From an uncultured Oscillospiraceae bacterium (GTDB lineage Bacteria; Bacillota; Clostridia; Oscillospirales; Oscillospiraceae), in contig CALWVV010000001.1 of NCBI GenBank assembly GCA_944385035.1, positions 124,001 to 188,000 on the forward strand: 64,000 nt of DNA, in the 5' to 3' direction. Made by a program: the position numbers and the translations under genes. Of this stretch, positions 15,233 through 23,875 are shown piece after piece. Each line of letters begins with the position of its first letter. Positions within the stretch are counted from its first letter, which is position 1. The notes beneath the pieces were generated by a model that searched no databases, was not told where the DNA came from, and saw nothing but the letters and a program-made list of their open reading frames with translations.

Positions 15233-16888
15233 TTATTTCGGAAAGCGCAGGCGCACTGTGGTCCCCCGCCCTGGGGTACTGTCCAGCTCCACCTGGGCAT
15301 TGTGCAGGGCGGCGGCATGCTTGACAATGGACAGTCCCAGGCCGGTACCGCCGATCTCCTTGGAGTGGCTCTTATCCACCCGGTAAAAGCGTTCAAACAC
15401 CCGGTTCCGGTCCTCCTCAGGGATCCCGATGCCCGTGTCCTGTACCCTCACCACGGCCCAGTCTTTCTCTCCGGATACGTTCACCGTGGCCTTTCCTCCG
15501 GGGTGGTTATACTTGATGGCGTTGTCCAGCAGGTTGTAGATCATCTCCTCCACCACAGAGGAAATGCCTAAAATTCTCTGCTCTTCTCCGGTGACCTCCA
15601 CGGTGACCTTCCTCTGCTCAGCCATGGGATGCAGGCGCTGCTCCACTGTCCGGGACAGCTCCAGCAGGGCCACTTCCCCCTTCTGCAGGTTGTCTCCTCC
15701 CTCGTCCAGACGGGAGAGGTGGATAATATCCTCCACCAGACGGATCAGCCGCTGGCTCTCCTTGTAGATGTCCGCGGCAAAACCGGCGACGTCCTCCGGC
15801 CGCACCAGGCCGTCCTTCATAATCTCTGCCATGCCGGAGATGGAAGTGAGCGGCGTTTTCAGCTCGTGGGAGACGTTGGCCGTAAACTCCCGGCGCATCT
15901 GCTCACCCTGCTCCTTCTCGGTCACATCCAACAGTACCAGCACCGCGCCAGCGCAGTCCTTCCCTCGCATCACCGGGTCGGCCAGCAGTTGGAGGCTGCG
16001 CCCGCTCCGCTCCAGGTGTCCCTGGCAGCGCCTGCCCTCCAGCACCTGGTTGACCACTTGGCGGAAGGGTTCGGAGCGGTCCAGGGTGAAGACGTTGGCC
16101 TCCTCCGCAGGGGCCTGGGCCCCCAGCAGCTTCAAGGCTCCGGTGTTATAGGACAGCACCCGCCCCTTGTGGTCCAGCAGCAGGAACCCCTCGGACATAT
16201 TCTCAGTAAGGGCGGTAAACTCCTGGCGGCGCTGGCGCAGCAGCTCGATCTGGTTTTGGATGGTGTCATTTTGCCGGCGAATGCGGGTGAGCAGCGGAGA
16301 AAGCTCGTCATAGACCGCATTGTGCTCCTCGGGGTGCTCCAGGTTCAGCTCCAGAATGGGCCGGATAATGCCCCGGCTCAGCCGGGCGGACAGCACCGCC
16401 GCCAGAGCCATCGTCACCACAAGGATCAGGAGAATGGGCTGCACCATGGACAGCAGCAGCCGGACCACCGTGTGCTGCTGCCCGGCCAGGCGGATCACGG
16501 TGCCGTCCTCCAGGCGCTGGGCCACATAGATGGTACGCTGGGAAAGGGTGGCCGATTCCCGCCGGGCGGTGCCTTGGCTCCCCAATATGGCCTCCCGGAT
16601 CTCCTCCCGGTCGGCGTGGTTCTCCATGGTGGCTGCGTCGGCGGTGTTGTCATACAGCACCGTTCCGTCCTTATCCACCCAGGTAATGCGGTTGGAAGCC
16701 CGCAGTCCCTCCAGATAGTCCATTCCCATGGTTTCCACACCCTGGGCCACCAAAGCGGTCTCATTTTCCAGCTCGGTGGTCAGCCGCTCGCTGAAATATT
16801 GATACAGCATCCCCATAAATAGGGCAACCGACAGCAGGAATACCCAAATTCCCACCGCCAGACAGTTGCGGAAGATTTTTTTCGTCAT
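15233..16888 (-). CDS. phoR: Phosphate sensor histidine kinase PhoR
   Basis: A 551-residue membrane kinase: helix 1 (about 10-30), extracytoplasmic loop, helix 2 (about 145-168), a PAS domain (about 222-325), HisKA with the phosphorylated His341 in ANVSHELKTPL, and HATPase with NLLDNAIKYN, DTGIGIPEEDR and GGTGLGLSI. It should phosphorylate the regulator encoded 53 bp upstream. Its place at the end of the pst-phoU cluster supports phosphate sensing through the Pst transporter and PhoU. Confidence 0.9.
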   Translation of the reverse strand: MTKKIFRNCLAVGIWVFLLSVALFMGMLYQYFSERLTTELENETALVAQGVETMGMDYLEGLRASNRITWVDKDGTVLYDNTADAATMENHADREEIREAILGSQGTARRESATLSQRTIYVAQRLEDGTVIRLAGQQHTVVRLLLSMVQPILLILVVTMALAAVLSARLSRGIIRPILELNLEHPEEHNAVYDELSPLLTRIRRQNDTIQNQIELLRQRRQEFTALTENMSEGFLLLDHKGRVLSYNTGALKLLGAQAPAEEANVFTLDRSEPFRQVVNQVLEGRRCQGHLERSGRSLQLLADPVMRGKDCAGAVLVLLDVTEKEQGEQMRREFTANVSHELKTPLTSISGMAEIMKDGLVRPEDVAGFAADIYKESQRLIRLVEDIIHLSRLDEGGDNLQKGEVALLELSRTVEQRLHPMAEQRKVTVEVTGEEQRILGISSVVEEMIYNLLDNAIKYNHPGGKATVNVSGEKDWAVVRVQDTGIGIPEEDRNRVFERFYRVDKSHSKEIGGTGLGLSIVKHAAALHNAQVELDSTPGRGTTVRLRFPK

Positions 16889-16941
16889 ATTCTTCTCCTC
16901 ACAGTTCCGGCGCTGCCCCGCAGGGCAGGGGCGCCGGGGGC

Positions 16942-17613
16942 TCAGTCCCCGGAGATTTTATACCCCACGCCCCGCACCGTCTCAATATAGCCGCCGCACT
17001 CTCCCAGCTTTTGTCGCAGGGTCCGGATATGCACGTCCACCGTGCGGCTGGCCCCGTCAAATTCATAGCCCCAAATGGTATTGAGGAGTTGATCTCGGGT
17101 AAACACGGTCCCCTGTCGCTCCATGAGCAGGACCAAAAGCTGAAATTCCTTCAGGGTCAGGGTCACCTCCCGGTCCCCCGCTTGGACAATGTGCCGCTTG
17201 GGGTCTACAAACAGCTTTCCTACCCGGCACGCGCCCCGCTCCTCCTCAGGAGCGCTGTGGCGCAGGGCGGCCCGAATGCGGGCCATCAGCTCCATCATAC
17301 CAAAAGGCTTTGCAATGTAGTCGTCCGCTCCCTGGTCCAGACCCAGCACCTTGTCATACTCGGTGCTCTTGGCTGTGAGCATAAGAACGGGGAGCTTCCG
17401 GGTGGCGGGGTCCTCCCGCAGGTGCTTCAGCACCTGTAGTCCGTCCTCCTCCGGGAGCATAATATCCAGCAAAAGCAGGTCAGGTTTTCTCTCTCCAAGG
17501 GCGCGCCAAAACTGAGAGGGCCGCTCAAAGCCCTCCGCCTCCATTCCCTGGCTGTTCAGGGTGTATACCACCAGCTTACGGATGCTGGCGTCGTCCTCTA
17601 AGATGTAAATCAA
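16942..17613 (-). CDS. phoB: OmpR-family response regulator PhoB/PhoP
   Basis: A 223-residue regulator: receiver domain with the acidic pocket EDD near the N-terminus, phospho-acceptor Asp50 in LLLLDIMLP and the conserved Lys in AKPFG, then a winged-helix DNA-binding domain ending GYEFDGASRTVDVHIRTLR and a GYKISGD tail. It probably activates the pstS promoter at the PHO boxes found 4.4 kb upstream in its own operon. Confidence 0.91.
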   Translation of the reverse strand: MIYILEDDASIRKLVVYTLNSQGMEAEGFERPSQFWRALGERKPDLLLLDIMLPEEDGLQVLKHLREDPATRKLPVLMLTAKSTEYDKVLGLDQGADDYIAKPFGMMELMARIRAALRHSAPEEERGACRVGKLFVDPKRHIVQAGDREVTLTLKEFQLLVLLMERQGTVFTRDQLLNTIWGYEFDGASRTVDVHIRTLRQKLGECGGYIETVRGVGYKISGD

Positions 17614-17639
17614 TGGATTTCCCCGCTTTCTCCGCCTGT

Positions 17640-18281
17640 TCAGTCCTCTTCATATTCCCCGGTGATGGCATATTCCACCCACTGGGCAATGTTGCAGGCA
17701 TGGTCGCCGATGCGTTCAAAGTATTTGGCCATCATGAGCAGATCAAGGCAAAGTCCGCCGTCCCGCCCTTGGGCGATCAGGTCCGTGAGCTTCTCCCGCA
17801 CCGCTAAAAAAAGCCCATCCAGCTGGTCATCCCGCGCAATGACCGCGTGGGCCAGCTTCAAGTCGCTGCGCACAAAGGCGTCTACGCTGTCGGTAACCAT
17901 GCCGATGGCCGCCCGGGCCATGTCGCCCACGGGGACCTCCCCAATGACGCTGCTGCGCTTCATATCCCGCGCAATCTCCGCAATGTCGCTGGCCTGGTCG
18001 CCAATGCGCTCCATGTCAGAGATCATCCGCATGGCAGCGGAAACGGCACGCAGGTCGCTGGCCACAGGCTGCTGGCGCAGAAGGAGCTTCATACACTGGC
18101 CTTCAATGTCCCGCTCCTTGTGGTCAATCTCCTGTTCCAGATAGGCTGCCCGTGCCCCCAGCTGCCGGTCTCCCTCCAGATAGGCCTTTGTGGCTGCGGA
18201 GATGGCCTCCTCGCACAGAGCTCCCATCTCAATCAGCTCCACATTGAGCCGCTCCAGCTGTTCGTGAAAATGGTTCCTCAT
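17640..18281 (-). CDS. phoU: Phosphate signalling protein PhoU
   Basis: A 213-residue all-helical protein made of two PhoU repeats, with metal-binding acidic motifs visible as MRMISDMERIGDQASDIAE and MMAKYFERIGDHACNIA. It relays the state of the Pst transporter to the PhoR kinase and limits phosphate uptake. The ATG at 18281 lies 1 bp after the pstB stop with GGGAGG upstream; an upstream in-frame start inside pstB is rejected. Confidence 0.94.
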   Translation of the reverse strand: MRNHFHEQLERLNVELIEMGALCEEAISAATKAYLEGDRQLGARAAYLEQEIDHKERDIEGQCMKLLLRQQPVASDLRAVSAAMRMISDMERIGDQASDIAEIARDMKRSSVIGEVPVGDMARAAIGMVTDSVDAFVRSDLKLAHAVIARDDQLDGLFLAVREKLTDLIAQGRDGGLCLDLLMMAKYFERIGDHACNIAQWVEYAITGEYEED

Positions 18282-18282
18282 A

Positions 18283-19044
18283 TCAGCCAAACCTCCCGGT
18301 AATGTAGTCCTCCGTGCGTTTGTCTTTGGGCATGGAGAAGATCTGCTCCGTCTCGCCAAATTCCACCAGTTCCCCCAGCAGGAAGAAGGCGGTATTGTCG
18401 GAGATACGGGCGGCCTGCTGCATGTTGTGAGTCACCATGATGATAGTATAATCTTTTTTCAGCTCGGTGGCAAGGTCCTCGATCTTTGAGGTAGAAATGG
18501 GGTCCAGGGCGGAGGTGGCCTCGTCCATCAGGAGTACATCCGGCTTTACGGCCAGGGCCCGTGCGATGCAAAGGCGCTGCTGCTGTCCGCCGGACAGGCC
18601 CAGAGCGGACTTTTTCAGCCGGTCCTTTACCTCGTCCCAAATGGCCGCGCCCTGAAGGGACTGCTCCACGATCTCATCCAGCTTTACCTTGTTTCGGATG
18701 CCGTGGGTACGTGGGCCATAGGCCACGTTGTCATAGATGGACATCGGGAAGGGATTGGGCTTTTGAAAGACCATGCCAATGCGCCGGCGCAGGTCGGTCA
18801 CATCCCGTCCGGGGGCGTAGATGTCCTCATCCCGGTAGTAGAGGGAACCCTCAATACGCACACTGGGAATAAGGTCGTTCATACGGTTGATGGAACGCAG
18901 AAAGGTGGACTTGCCGCAGCCGGAGGGCCCGATGAGGGCGGTGATCTCATGCTCGGGAATGTCCATGTTGATGGATTTCAGGGCGTGGTTTTCCCCATAG
19001 TACAGGTTCAGATCCTGGGCCCTGAGGACAATATGTTCACTCAT
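18283..19044 (-). CDS. pstB: Phosphate ABC transporter ATPase PstB
   Basis: A 253-residue ATPase driving phosphate import. Walker [10 protein letters not shown], signature [15 protein letters not shown], Walker [15 protein letters not shown] and the PstB-typical [18 protein letters not shown] are visible. It works with the PstA and PstC permeases encoded directly upstream. Confidence 0.96.
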   Translation of the reverse strand: MSEHIVLRAQDLNLYYGENHALKSINMDIPEHEITALIGPSGCGKSTFLRSINRMNDLIPSVRIEGSLYYRDEDIYAPGRDVTDLRRRIGMVFQKPNPFPMSIYDNVAYGPRTHGIRNKVKLDEIVEQSLQGAAIWDEVKDRLKKSALGLSGGQQQRLCIARALAVKPDVLLMDEATSALDPISTSKIEDLATELKKDYTIIMVTHNMQQAARISDNTAFFLLGELVEFGETEQIFSMPKDKRTEDYITGRFG

Positions 19045-19055
19045 CGATACAATAC

Positions 19056-19970
19056 CTACCTTTCATTCTTTCTCAGCCCTCTGCCCACCAGCTTGGCGGC
19101 AAGATTGATCACCAGTGTGATAACCAGCAGCACCACCGCTACGGAGAAGGCCAGATCAAAGTCTGCCCGCTCCTTGGCGTAGACATAGAGTGCCACGGTC
19201 AGGGTGGAACCGGAGCTCTGCATCAGGCTGGACAGCCCATCCCGGAAGTATTCCTGCATGGACATGCTCATGCCCACGGTATAAAGCAGTACCGCGGACT
19301 CGCCTACAATGCGCCCGATGGCCAAAATGCACCCGGTGACGATTCCATCCACCGAGGAGGGAAGCACCACCGTGCGGATCATGTGCCACTTGCCGGCTCC
19401 CAGGCCCAGAGATCCCTCCCGGTAGCTCTGGGGCACCGTCTTCAGCGATTCCTGCGTAGTGCGGATGATGGTGGGCAGCGTCATAATGACCAGGGTCATG
19501 GATCCGGCGATCAGTGTTTTGCCCAGCCCCAGGGTCTGGCAGAAGATCAGCGATCCCACCAGGGCGTAGAGGATGGAGGGGATACCGGCCAGGGTCTCGG
19601 TGGCGTACTCAATGGCCGTCACCAGACGGTGGTTGGAGGCGTACTCCGTCAGATAGATGGCCGCGCCCACCCCCAAGGGGAGCACTACCACCAGGGTGGC
19701 AACAATGACATAAATCGTGTTCTGGATGGCGGGCAGAATACCCTCCACACCTTTGAGCACACTCTCCGCGGAAGTCAGAAACTCCCAGGTCAAATTGGGG
19801 ATTCCTTTGTAAAAAATATAGCTCAGCAGAAAGATCAGCAGCGCCACTACCAATCCAGCCGCCAGATAAATCAAGGTGCGCATGCCGATCTCATAGGCCC
19901 GGCGGCGGGGCGAAAGCCCGCTGGCCTTTGCCACCGAAACGGGCGGATTTCCCACCATGGTTTTTGTCAT
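19056..19970 (-). CDS. pstA: Phosphate ABC transporter permease PstA
   Basis: A 304-residue inner-membrane permease with about six helices. The coupling motif is visible as [33 protein letters not shown] is typical of the family. It starts 4 bp after pstC, which suggests coupled translation. Confidence 0.93.
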   Translation of the reverse strand: MTKTMVGNPPVSVAKASGLSPRRRAYEIGMRTLIYLAAGLVVALLIFLLSYIFYKGIPNLTWEFLTSAESVLKGVEGILPAIQNTIYVIVATLVVVLPLGVGAAIYLTEYASNHRLVTAIEYATETLAGIPSILYALVGSLIFCQTLGLGKTLIAGSMTLVIMTLPTIIRTTQESLKTVPQSYREGSLGLGAGKWHMIRTVVLPSSVDGIVTGCILAIGRIVGESAVLLYTVGMSMSMQEYFRDGLSSLMQSSGSTLTVALYVYAKERADFDLAFSVAVVLLVITLVINLAAKLVGRGLRKNER

Positions 19971-19974
19971 ATCC

Positions 19975-20883
19975 TTAGTCCTCCTTGTCCCGCTTCAAAA
20001 AGACATTCAGCAGGACGTTAATGCACATAATGAACAGGAACAGCACAAGGCCGATGGAAAACAGCGCCTGGCGCTGCAGGCCGCTGGAGTAGGACAGCTC
20101 GCTGGCAATGCCGGTGGTCAGGAACTTGACGCTGGAGAGCAGCGTAGGCATATTCGCCACATTACCGGCCACCATCAAAATGGCCATGGCCTCACCGATG
20201 GCCCGGCCCACACCCAGCACCACCGCGGCGGCAATGCCGCTCTTAGCTGCCGGGGCACTCACCCGGAAGTAGGTCTCCAGCTCCGTGGCACCCAGGGCCA
20301 GACTAGCCTCCTCATACTCCCGAGGCACTGCCTTCAATGCGGTCTCCGACACAGAGATGATGGAGGGCAGAATCATAATGGCCAGCACCACAATGGCTGC
20401 CAGCAGGCTTTCCCCGGCGGGGGTGTGGAAGGTCTCCCGAATCCAGGGGACCAGCACCATCATGCCCACCAGGCCGTACACCACCGAAGGGATACCGGCC
20501 AGCAGGTCTACCACCGGACGGATCACGCCCGCCACCTTGGGAGAGGCTACCTTTGCCAGGTAGACCGCCGTGAGAAACCCAATGGGAACGCCAATGAGAA
20601 TCGCACCCGCTGTGCCGTAGATAGAGGTGAGAATCATGGGCAGAATCCCAAAGGCGGGATCCGTCTTGTTGGTGGACTCCCAGCGAGTGCCAAAGAGGAA
20701 CTCCACCAGCCCGATCTCCCGGATCGCGGGCAATCCTGAGACGATAAGGTATATGGTTATGAGCAATACAAAGACGATGGCAATGAATCCGCACACAAAG
20801 AAAAGCCCCTGCATGCCCCGCTCCATCGCCTTTTTTCCCTTTACCGCCCCCTTTGGTGGGACAGTGAGCGTGTGATCTTTCAT
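19975..20883 (-). CDS. pstC: Phosphate ABC transporter permease PstC
   Basis: A 302-residue permease partner of PstA. FGTRWESTN, AGIPSVVYGLVGM and the coupling loop EEASLALGATELETYFR are visible. The ATG at 20883 is chosen; a TTG three codons upstream is possible. It is separated from pstS by 139 bp with two strong hairpins. Confidence 0.93.
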   Translation of the reverse strand: MKDHTLTVPPKGAVKGKKAMERGMQGLFFVCGFIAIVFVLLITIYLIVSGLPAIREIGLVEFLFGTRWESTNKTDPAFGILPMILTSIYGTAGAILIGVPIGFLTAVYLAKVASPKVAGVIRPVVDLLAGIPSVVYGLVGMMVLVPWIRETFHTPAGESLLAAIVVLAIMILPSIISVSETALKAVPREYEEASLALGATELETYFRVSAPAAKSGIAAAVVLGVGRAIGEAMAILMVAGNVANMPTLLSSVKFLTTGIASELSYSSGLQRQALFSIGLVLFLFIMCINVLLNVFLKRDKED

Positions 20884-20921
20884 TGTTATCAACCTTTTCC
20901 TATAAAATCCAGCTCCTCAGC

Positions 20922-21009
20922 TGAAACAAGCCCCGGATTCTCTGCGGAGCTTGTTTCAACGGGGGAGGCACATTTCAAAGCAAGCCCCCCGCGGGGGGCT
21001 TGCTTTGAA
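20922..21009 (-). promoter_or_regulatory. Two stable hairpins between pstS and pstC
   Basis: The first in transcription order (20974-21009) is a near-perfect 17-bp stem, TTCAAAGCAAGCCCCCC with its complement and almost no loop. The second (20922-20958) pairs TGAAACAAGC with GCTTGTTTCA. Neither is followed by a T run. They fit mRNA-end protection, which would let pstS be expressed above the downstream genes. Confidence 0.7.
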
Positions 21010-21022
21010 GCCTTTGGGCATG

Positions 21023-21919
21023 TTAGGCCTGGGGAGACACCGCGCCGGCAGCGGCGATGTACTCAGCCACCTCAGCGCTCATGGCGTAATCCAGGAAAGC
21101 CTGGGCAGCCTCGGAGAGCTCGGTGCCCTCCTTGGTGACCATAACGAAGGGACGCTGGATCTCATAGGTGCCGTCCTTCACCGTGGCCTCAGAAGGAGCC
21201 ACATTGTTGACCTTCACCGCAATCACACTCTCGTCCACAGCGGACAGGGAGGCATAGCCGATGGCATTGGGGTTGCCGGCCACGGCGCCCACCATATCAC
21301 CGGTGGAAGAATACTCATTGGTATAGGCACAGGCATCCACCACGCCTACGATCTCCTCAAAGGCACCGCGGGTGCCGGAGCCGGACTCACGGCCGAATAC
21401 GGCGATCTCAGCGTCAGCACCGCCCACCTCGGACCAGTTGGTGATCTCGCCGGAGAAGATCTTAGCGATCTGCTCCACAGTCAGGTCGGCCACGGTGTTC
21501 TCGGGGTTGACCACAACCGCCACGCCGTCCAGAGCCACAATGTGGCCCACAGCGCCCTGCTCCTCTTCCTCAGCCTTCAGGGCACGGGAAGAAAGGCCGA
21601 TGTCCACAGTACCGCTCAGCACATTGGTAATACCGGAGCCGGAGCCGGAACCGGTGTAGTTTACATTGATGCCGGGCTGTACCTCTTTAAAGGTCTCCTG
21701 GAGAACGGCCATCACGTCGGCCATGGAGGTGGAACCATCGGTGTTCACGGTACCGGTGATTTCCTGGGTGGCGCCGTTGTTCTCAGCGCTCTGAGCGGCA
21801 CTGCTGGTGGGGGTGCTGCCAGTCTCAGAGCCGGCAGTGGAAGTCTCGCCGCCGCCGCAGGCGGTGAGCAGGGACAGGGCCATAACAATGGACAGGCCCA
21901 GGCAAGTCAGTTTTTTCAT
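21023..21919 (-). CDS. pstS: Phosphate-binding lipoprotein PstS
   Basis: A 298-residue substrate-binding lipoprotein. Signal MKKLTCLGLSIVMALSLLTAC with lipobox Cys21, a Ser/Thr/Gly-rich linker, then the PstS core: NTDGSTSMADVM, YTGSGSGSGI, DIGLSSR and FGRESGSGTRGAFEEI, which form the phosphate pocket. It is the first gene of pstS-C-A-B-phoU-phoB-phoR and lies directly behind a PHO-box promoter. Confidence 0.95.
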   Translation of the reverse strand: MKKLTCLGLSIVMALSLLTACGGGETSTAGSETGSTPTSSAAQSAENNGATQEITGTVNTDGSTSMADVMAVLQETFKEVQPGINVNYTGSGSGSGITNVLSGTVDIGLSSRALKAEEEEQGAVGHIVALDGVAVVVNPENTVADLTVEQIAKIFSGEITNWSEVGGADAEIAVFGRESGSGTRGAFEEIVGVVDACAYTNEYSSTGDMVGAVAGNPNAIGYASLSAVDESVIAVKVNNVAPSEATVKDGTYEIQRPFVMVTKEGTELSEAAQAFLDYAMSAEVAEYIAAAGAVSPQA

Positions 21920-21974
21920 TGTTAAGTACTCCTTTTTTGTTTTACATTTTGGTCTTGCATGGCTTACGGTGCTT

Positions 21975-22029
21975 AGTATAAAAAAGGAATGTAAAATGCG
22001 AAACCGCAGTTATGTTAAATCCACGTAAA
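21975..22029 (-). promoter_or_regulatory. pstS: PHO-box promoter of the pst-pho operon
   Basis: On the minus strand four hexamers occur in phase: TTTACG (22024-22029), TTAACA (22013-22018), GCGGTT (22002-22007, degenerate) and TTTACA (21990-21995), spaced 11, 11 and 12 bp. The last ends 9 bp before a TATACT -10 (21975-21980), with no separate -35 hexamer. This is the layout of Firmicute PhoP/PhoB-activated promoters. Confidence 0.75.
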
Positions 22030-22032
22030 ATC

Positions 22033-22073
22033 AAAACAGAGGCCTGGAGCAAACCGCTCCAAGCCTCTGTTTT
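22033..22073 (-). terminator. Terminator of the DUF378 gene
   Basis: AAAACAGAGGC-TGGAGC pairs with GCTCCA-GCCTCTGTTTT across a 5-nt loop. It abuts the upstream end of the PHO-box array. Confidence 0.88.
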
Positions 22074-22098
22074 CTCACTGGAGTTTTTCAATTCCAGG

Positions 22099-22311
22099 TC
22101 AGCTCCGGTCTTCCACCGGGTCCTTGTCCCGAAACAGCAGGGTCACACACCAGACGGCGGACAGACCCACCAGGGTGTAGATGACGCGGCTGATCATGCT
22201 TGCGGAGCCTCCGCAGGCAAAGGCAACCAGATCGAACCGGAACAGACCCACGCTGCCCCAGTTCAGGCCGCCGATGATCAGCAGCGTCAGGGCAATTTTG
22301 TCCATTACCAT
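22099..22311 (-). CDS. DUF378 small membrane protein
   Basis: A 70-residue protein with two membrane helices (about 5-25 and 38-58) and the family pattern LxxIGGLNWGxxGLFxFDLV. The function is unknown. AAGGAGG lies 9 nt upstream of the ATG. It has its own promoter, whose -35 overlaps the end of cdd. Confidence 0.88.
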   Translation of the reverse strand: MVMDKIALTLLIIGGLNWGSVGLFRFDLVAFACGGSASMISRVIYTLVGLSAVWCVTLLFRDKDPVEDRS

Positions 22312-22367
22312 GTCAGACCACCTCCTTCAATGGGGTTGCGCAGGTAGTTTGACCAGAGGACAAATTT

Positions 22368-22396
22368 TTTATACAAACTTTGTACAATCAATTCAA
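22368..22396 (-). promoter_or_regulatory. SigA-type promoter of the DUF378 gene
   Basis: On the minus strand TTGAAT (22391-22396), 17-bp spacer, TATAAA (22368-22373). The -35 is formed by the last codons of cdd. Confidence 0.55.
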
Positions 22397-22783
22397 TGCC
22401 TGGGGCCCAAAGCCGTTGGGAAGCAGCTTGGAAAGCTCCATCTCCACAAACTTTCCGTCCCCCCTTGCGGCCAGAACCCGGAGGTTTGGAGCAAATTCAT
22501 AGAGCATTTGACGGCAGGAGCCGCAGGGCCAGCAGTAATCGCTCCCCTTCCCTGCAATGGCGATCGCTGTCCATCCCGACCGGCACCCCTCGCTGACCGC
22601 CTTCAGCAGGGCGGTACGCTCGGCACAGATGGTGGAACCGTAAGCGGCATTTTCCACATTGCATCCGGTAAACACCCGCCCATCTTCACACAAAAGCGCT
22701 GCGCCCACAGGGAAATGAGAATAGGGCACATAGGAAAAACGTTGCATTTCAATTGCCTTTTGCACCAGTTCCTGGTCTGTCAT
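22388..22783 (-). CDS. cdd: Cytidine deaminase
   Basis: Deaminates cytidine and deoxycytidine for pyrimidine salvage; 131 residues, the tetrameric small form. Zinc ligands lie in TICAERTALLKA (Cys, with the catalytic Glu) and WPCGSCRQML (two Cys). YSHFPVGAALL and NVENAAYGST line the substrate pocket. AGGAGG precedes the ATG. It is divergent from the thiamine cluster. Confidence 0.95.
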   Translation of the reverse strand: MTDQELVQKAIEMQRFSYVPYSHFPVGAALLCEDGRVFTGCNVENAAYGSTICAERTALLKAVSEGCRSGWTAIAIAGKGSDYCWPCGSCRQMLYEFAPNLRVLAARGDGKFVEMELSKLLPNGFGPQALN

Positions 22784-22804
22784 AGTCTCTCCTCCTTTTT
22801 CTCT

Positions 22805-22833
22805 ATCATACCCAAGGAAAAATCATCTTGCAA
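22805..22833 (-). promoter_or_regulatory. cdd: SigA-type promoter of cdd, sharing its -35 with the thiM promoter
   Basis: On the minus strand TTGCAA (22828-22833), 17-bp spacer, TATGAT (22805-22810). TTGCAA is its own complement, so the same six bases also serve the thiM promoter on the other strand. Confidence 0.6.
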
Positions 22834-22856
22834 TCCCATTTTTTTCGTACTATAAT
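22828..22856 (+). promoter_or_regulatory. thiM: SigA-type promoter of the thiamine cluster
   Basis: TTGCAA (22828-22833), 17-bp spacer, perfect TATAAT (22851-22856). The TPP riboswitch follows within about 35 nt. Confidence 0.75.
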
Positions 22857-22889
22857 GATGCCCAAAGCCGTGGGACAATGGCTGGACAA

Positions 22890-22970
22890 TAAGGGAGCTC
22901 GCAAACGGGCTGAGAGGAAGCTGTGCGCTTCGACCTGTGACCTGATTTGGGTAATGCCAACGTAGGGAGA
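22890..22970 (+). promoter_or_regulatory. TPP riboswitch (THI box)
   Basis: The conserved THI-box blocks are present in order: GGGAGC, GGGCTGAGAGG, GACCTGTGACCTGAT, TGGGTAATGCCAACG and TAGGGA. They form the two parallel arms that bind the pyrimidine and pyrophosphate ends of TPP. A terminator hairpin follows, so TPP should switch off thiM-thiE and the HAD gene by premature termination. Confidence 0.95.
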
Positions 22971-22985
22971 TCGTTTTTCCGGTAA

Positions 22986-23036
22986 ATACCGTGGGACTGT
23001 CTTTCTAAGGAAGGATCATCCCACGGTTTATTTTTA
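22986..23036 (+). terminator. Riboswitch-controlled terminator upstream of thiM
   Basis: ACCGTGGGA (22988-22996) pairs perfectly with TCCCACGGT (23019-23027), followed by TTATTTTTATT. It is the expression platform of the TPP riboswitch. Confidence 0.88.
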
Positions 23037-23053
23037 TTCTGGAGGAATAATCT

Positions 23054-23875
23054 ATGCTCGGAACCTGTCTGGACCAGGTGCGCCAGGCCTCCCCTCTGGT
23101 ACACAACATTACAAATTACGTCACCGTCAACGATGTGGCCAACATCCTGTTGGCCTGCGGAGGCAGCCCTATCATGTCCGATGACATCCAGGACGTGGAG
23201 GACATCACATCCATCTGCGGGGGGCTGAACATCAACATCGGCACCCTGAATCAACATACCATCCCCTCCATGTTTGCCGCCGGAAAAAAGTCCAATGCTC
23301 TGGGCCACCCCGTCCTGTTGGACCCCGTGGGGGCCGGAGCCAGTGCCCTGCGCACCCAGACCGCGCTAAAGCTGATGGAGGAAGTCAAGTTTACCGTCAT
23401 CCGGGGCAACATCTCAGAAATCAAGACCCTGGCCGCCGGCTCAGGCAGCACCCGTGGGGTGGACGCCGATGTGGCCGATGCGGTGACTGAGAAAAACCTG
23501 GACGCCTCTGTAGCCTTTGCCAAGGCCATGGCCGCCAAAACCGGGGCCATCATCGCCATTACCGGAGCCATCGACTTGGTGGCCGACGGGGATCGGTGTT
23601 ATGTCATCCGAAATGGACGGCCGGAAATGGGGAAAATCACCGGAACTGGCTGCCAGTTGTCCGGCCTCACCACCGCCTACGTGGTGGCCAACCCCGGCAA
23701 TGAGCTGGAAGCCGTGGCAGCCGCCGTGGCCTCCATGGGTCTTGCCGGAGAGATCGGGTGGGCCAACATGGCTCCCACCGATGGCAACTCCACCTACCGC
23801 AACCGGATCATCGACGCCATCTTCCACATGGACGCCGAAACTCTGGACAAGGGGGCCAAGTATGAAGTGCGATAA
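23054..23875 (+). CDS. thiM: Hydroxyethylthiazole kinase
   Basis: Phosphorylates salvaged hydroxyethylthiazole; 273 residues of the ribokinase-like fold. PLVHNITNYVTVNDVAN at the start, ALGHPVLLDPVGAGAS, and the anion hole with a catalytic Cys in ITGTGCQLSG are visible. GGAGG precedes the ATG at 23054. It overlaps thiE by 14 bp. Confidence 0.95.
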   Translation: MLGTCLDQVRQASPLVHNITNYVTVNDVANILLACGGSPIMSDDIQDVEDITSICGGLNINIGTLNQHTIPSMFAAGKKSNALGHPVLLDPVGAGASALRTQTALKLMEEVKFTVIRGNISEIKTLAAGSGSTRGVDADVADAVTEKNLDASVAFAKAMAAKTGAIIAITGAIDLVADGDRCYVIRNGRPEMGKITGTGCQLSGLTTAYVVANPGNELEAVAAAVASMGLAGEIGWANMAPTDGNSTYRNRIIDAIFHMDAETLDKGAKYEVR

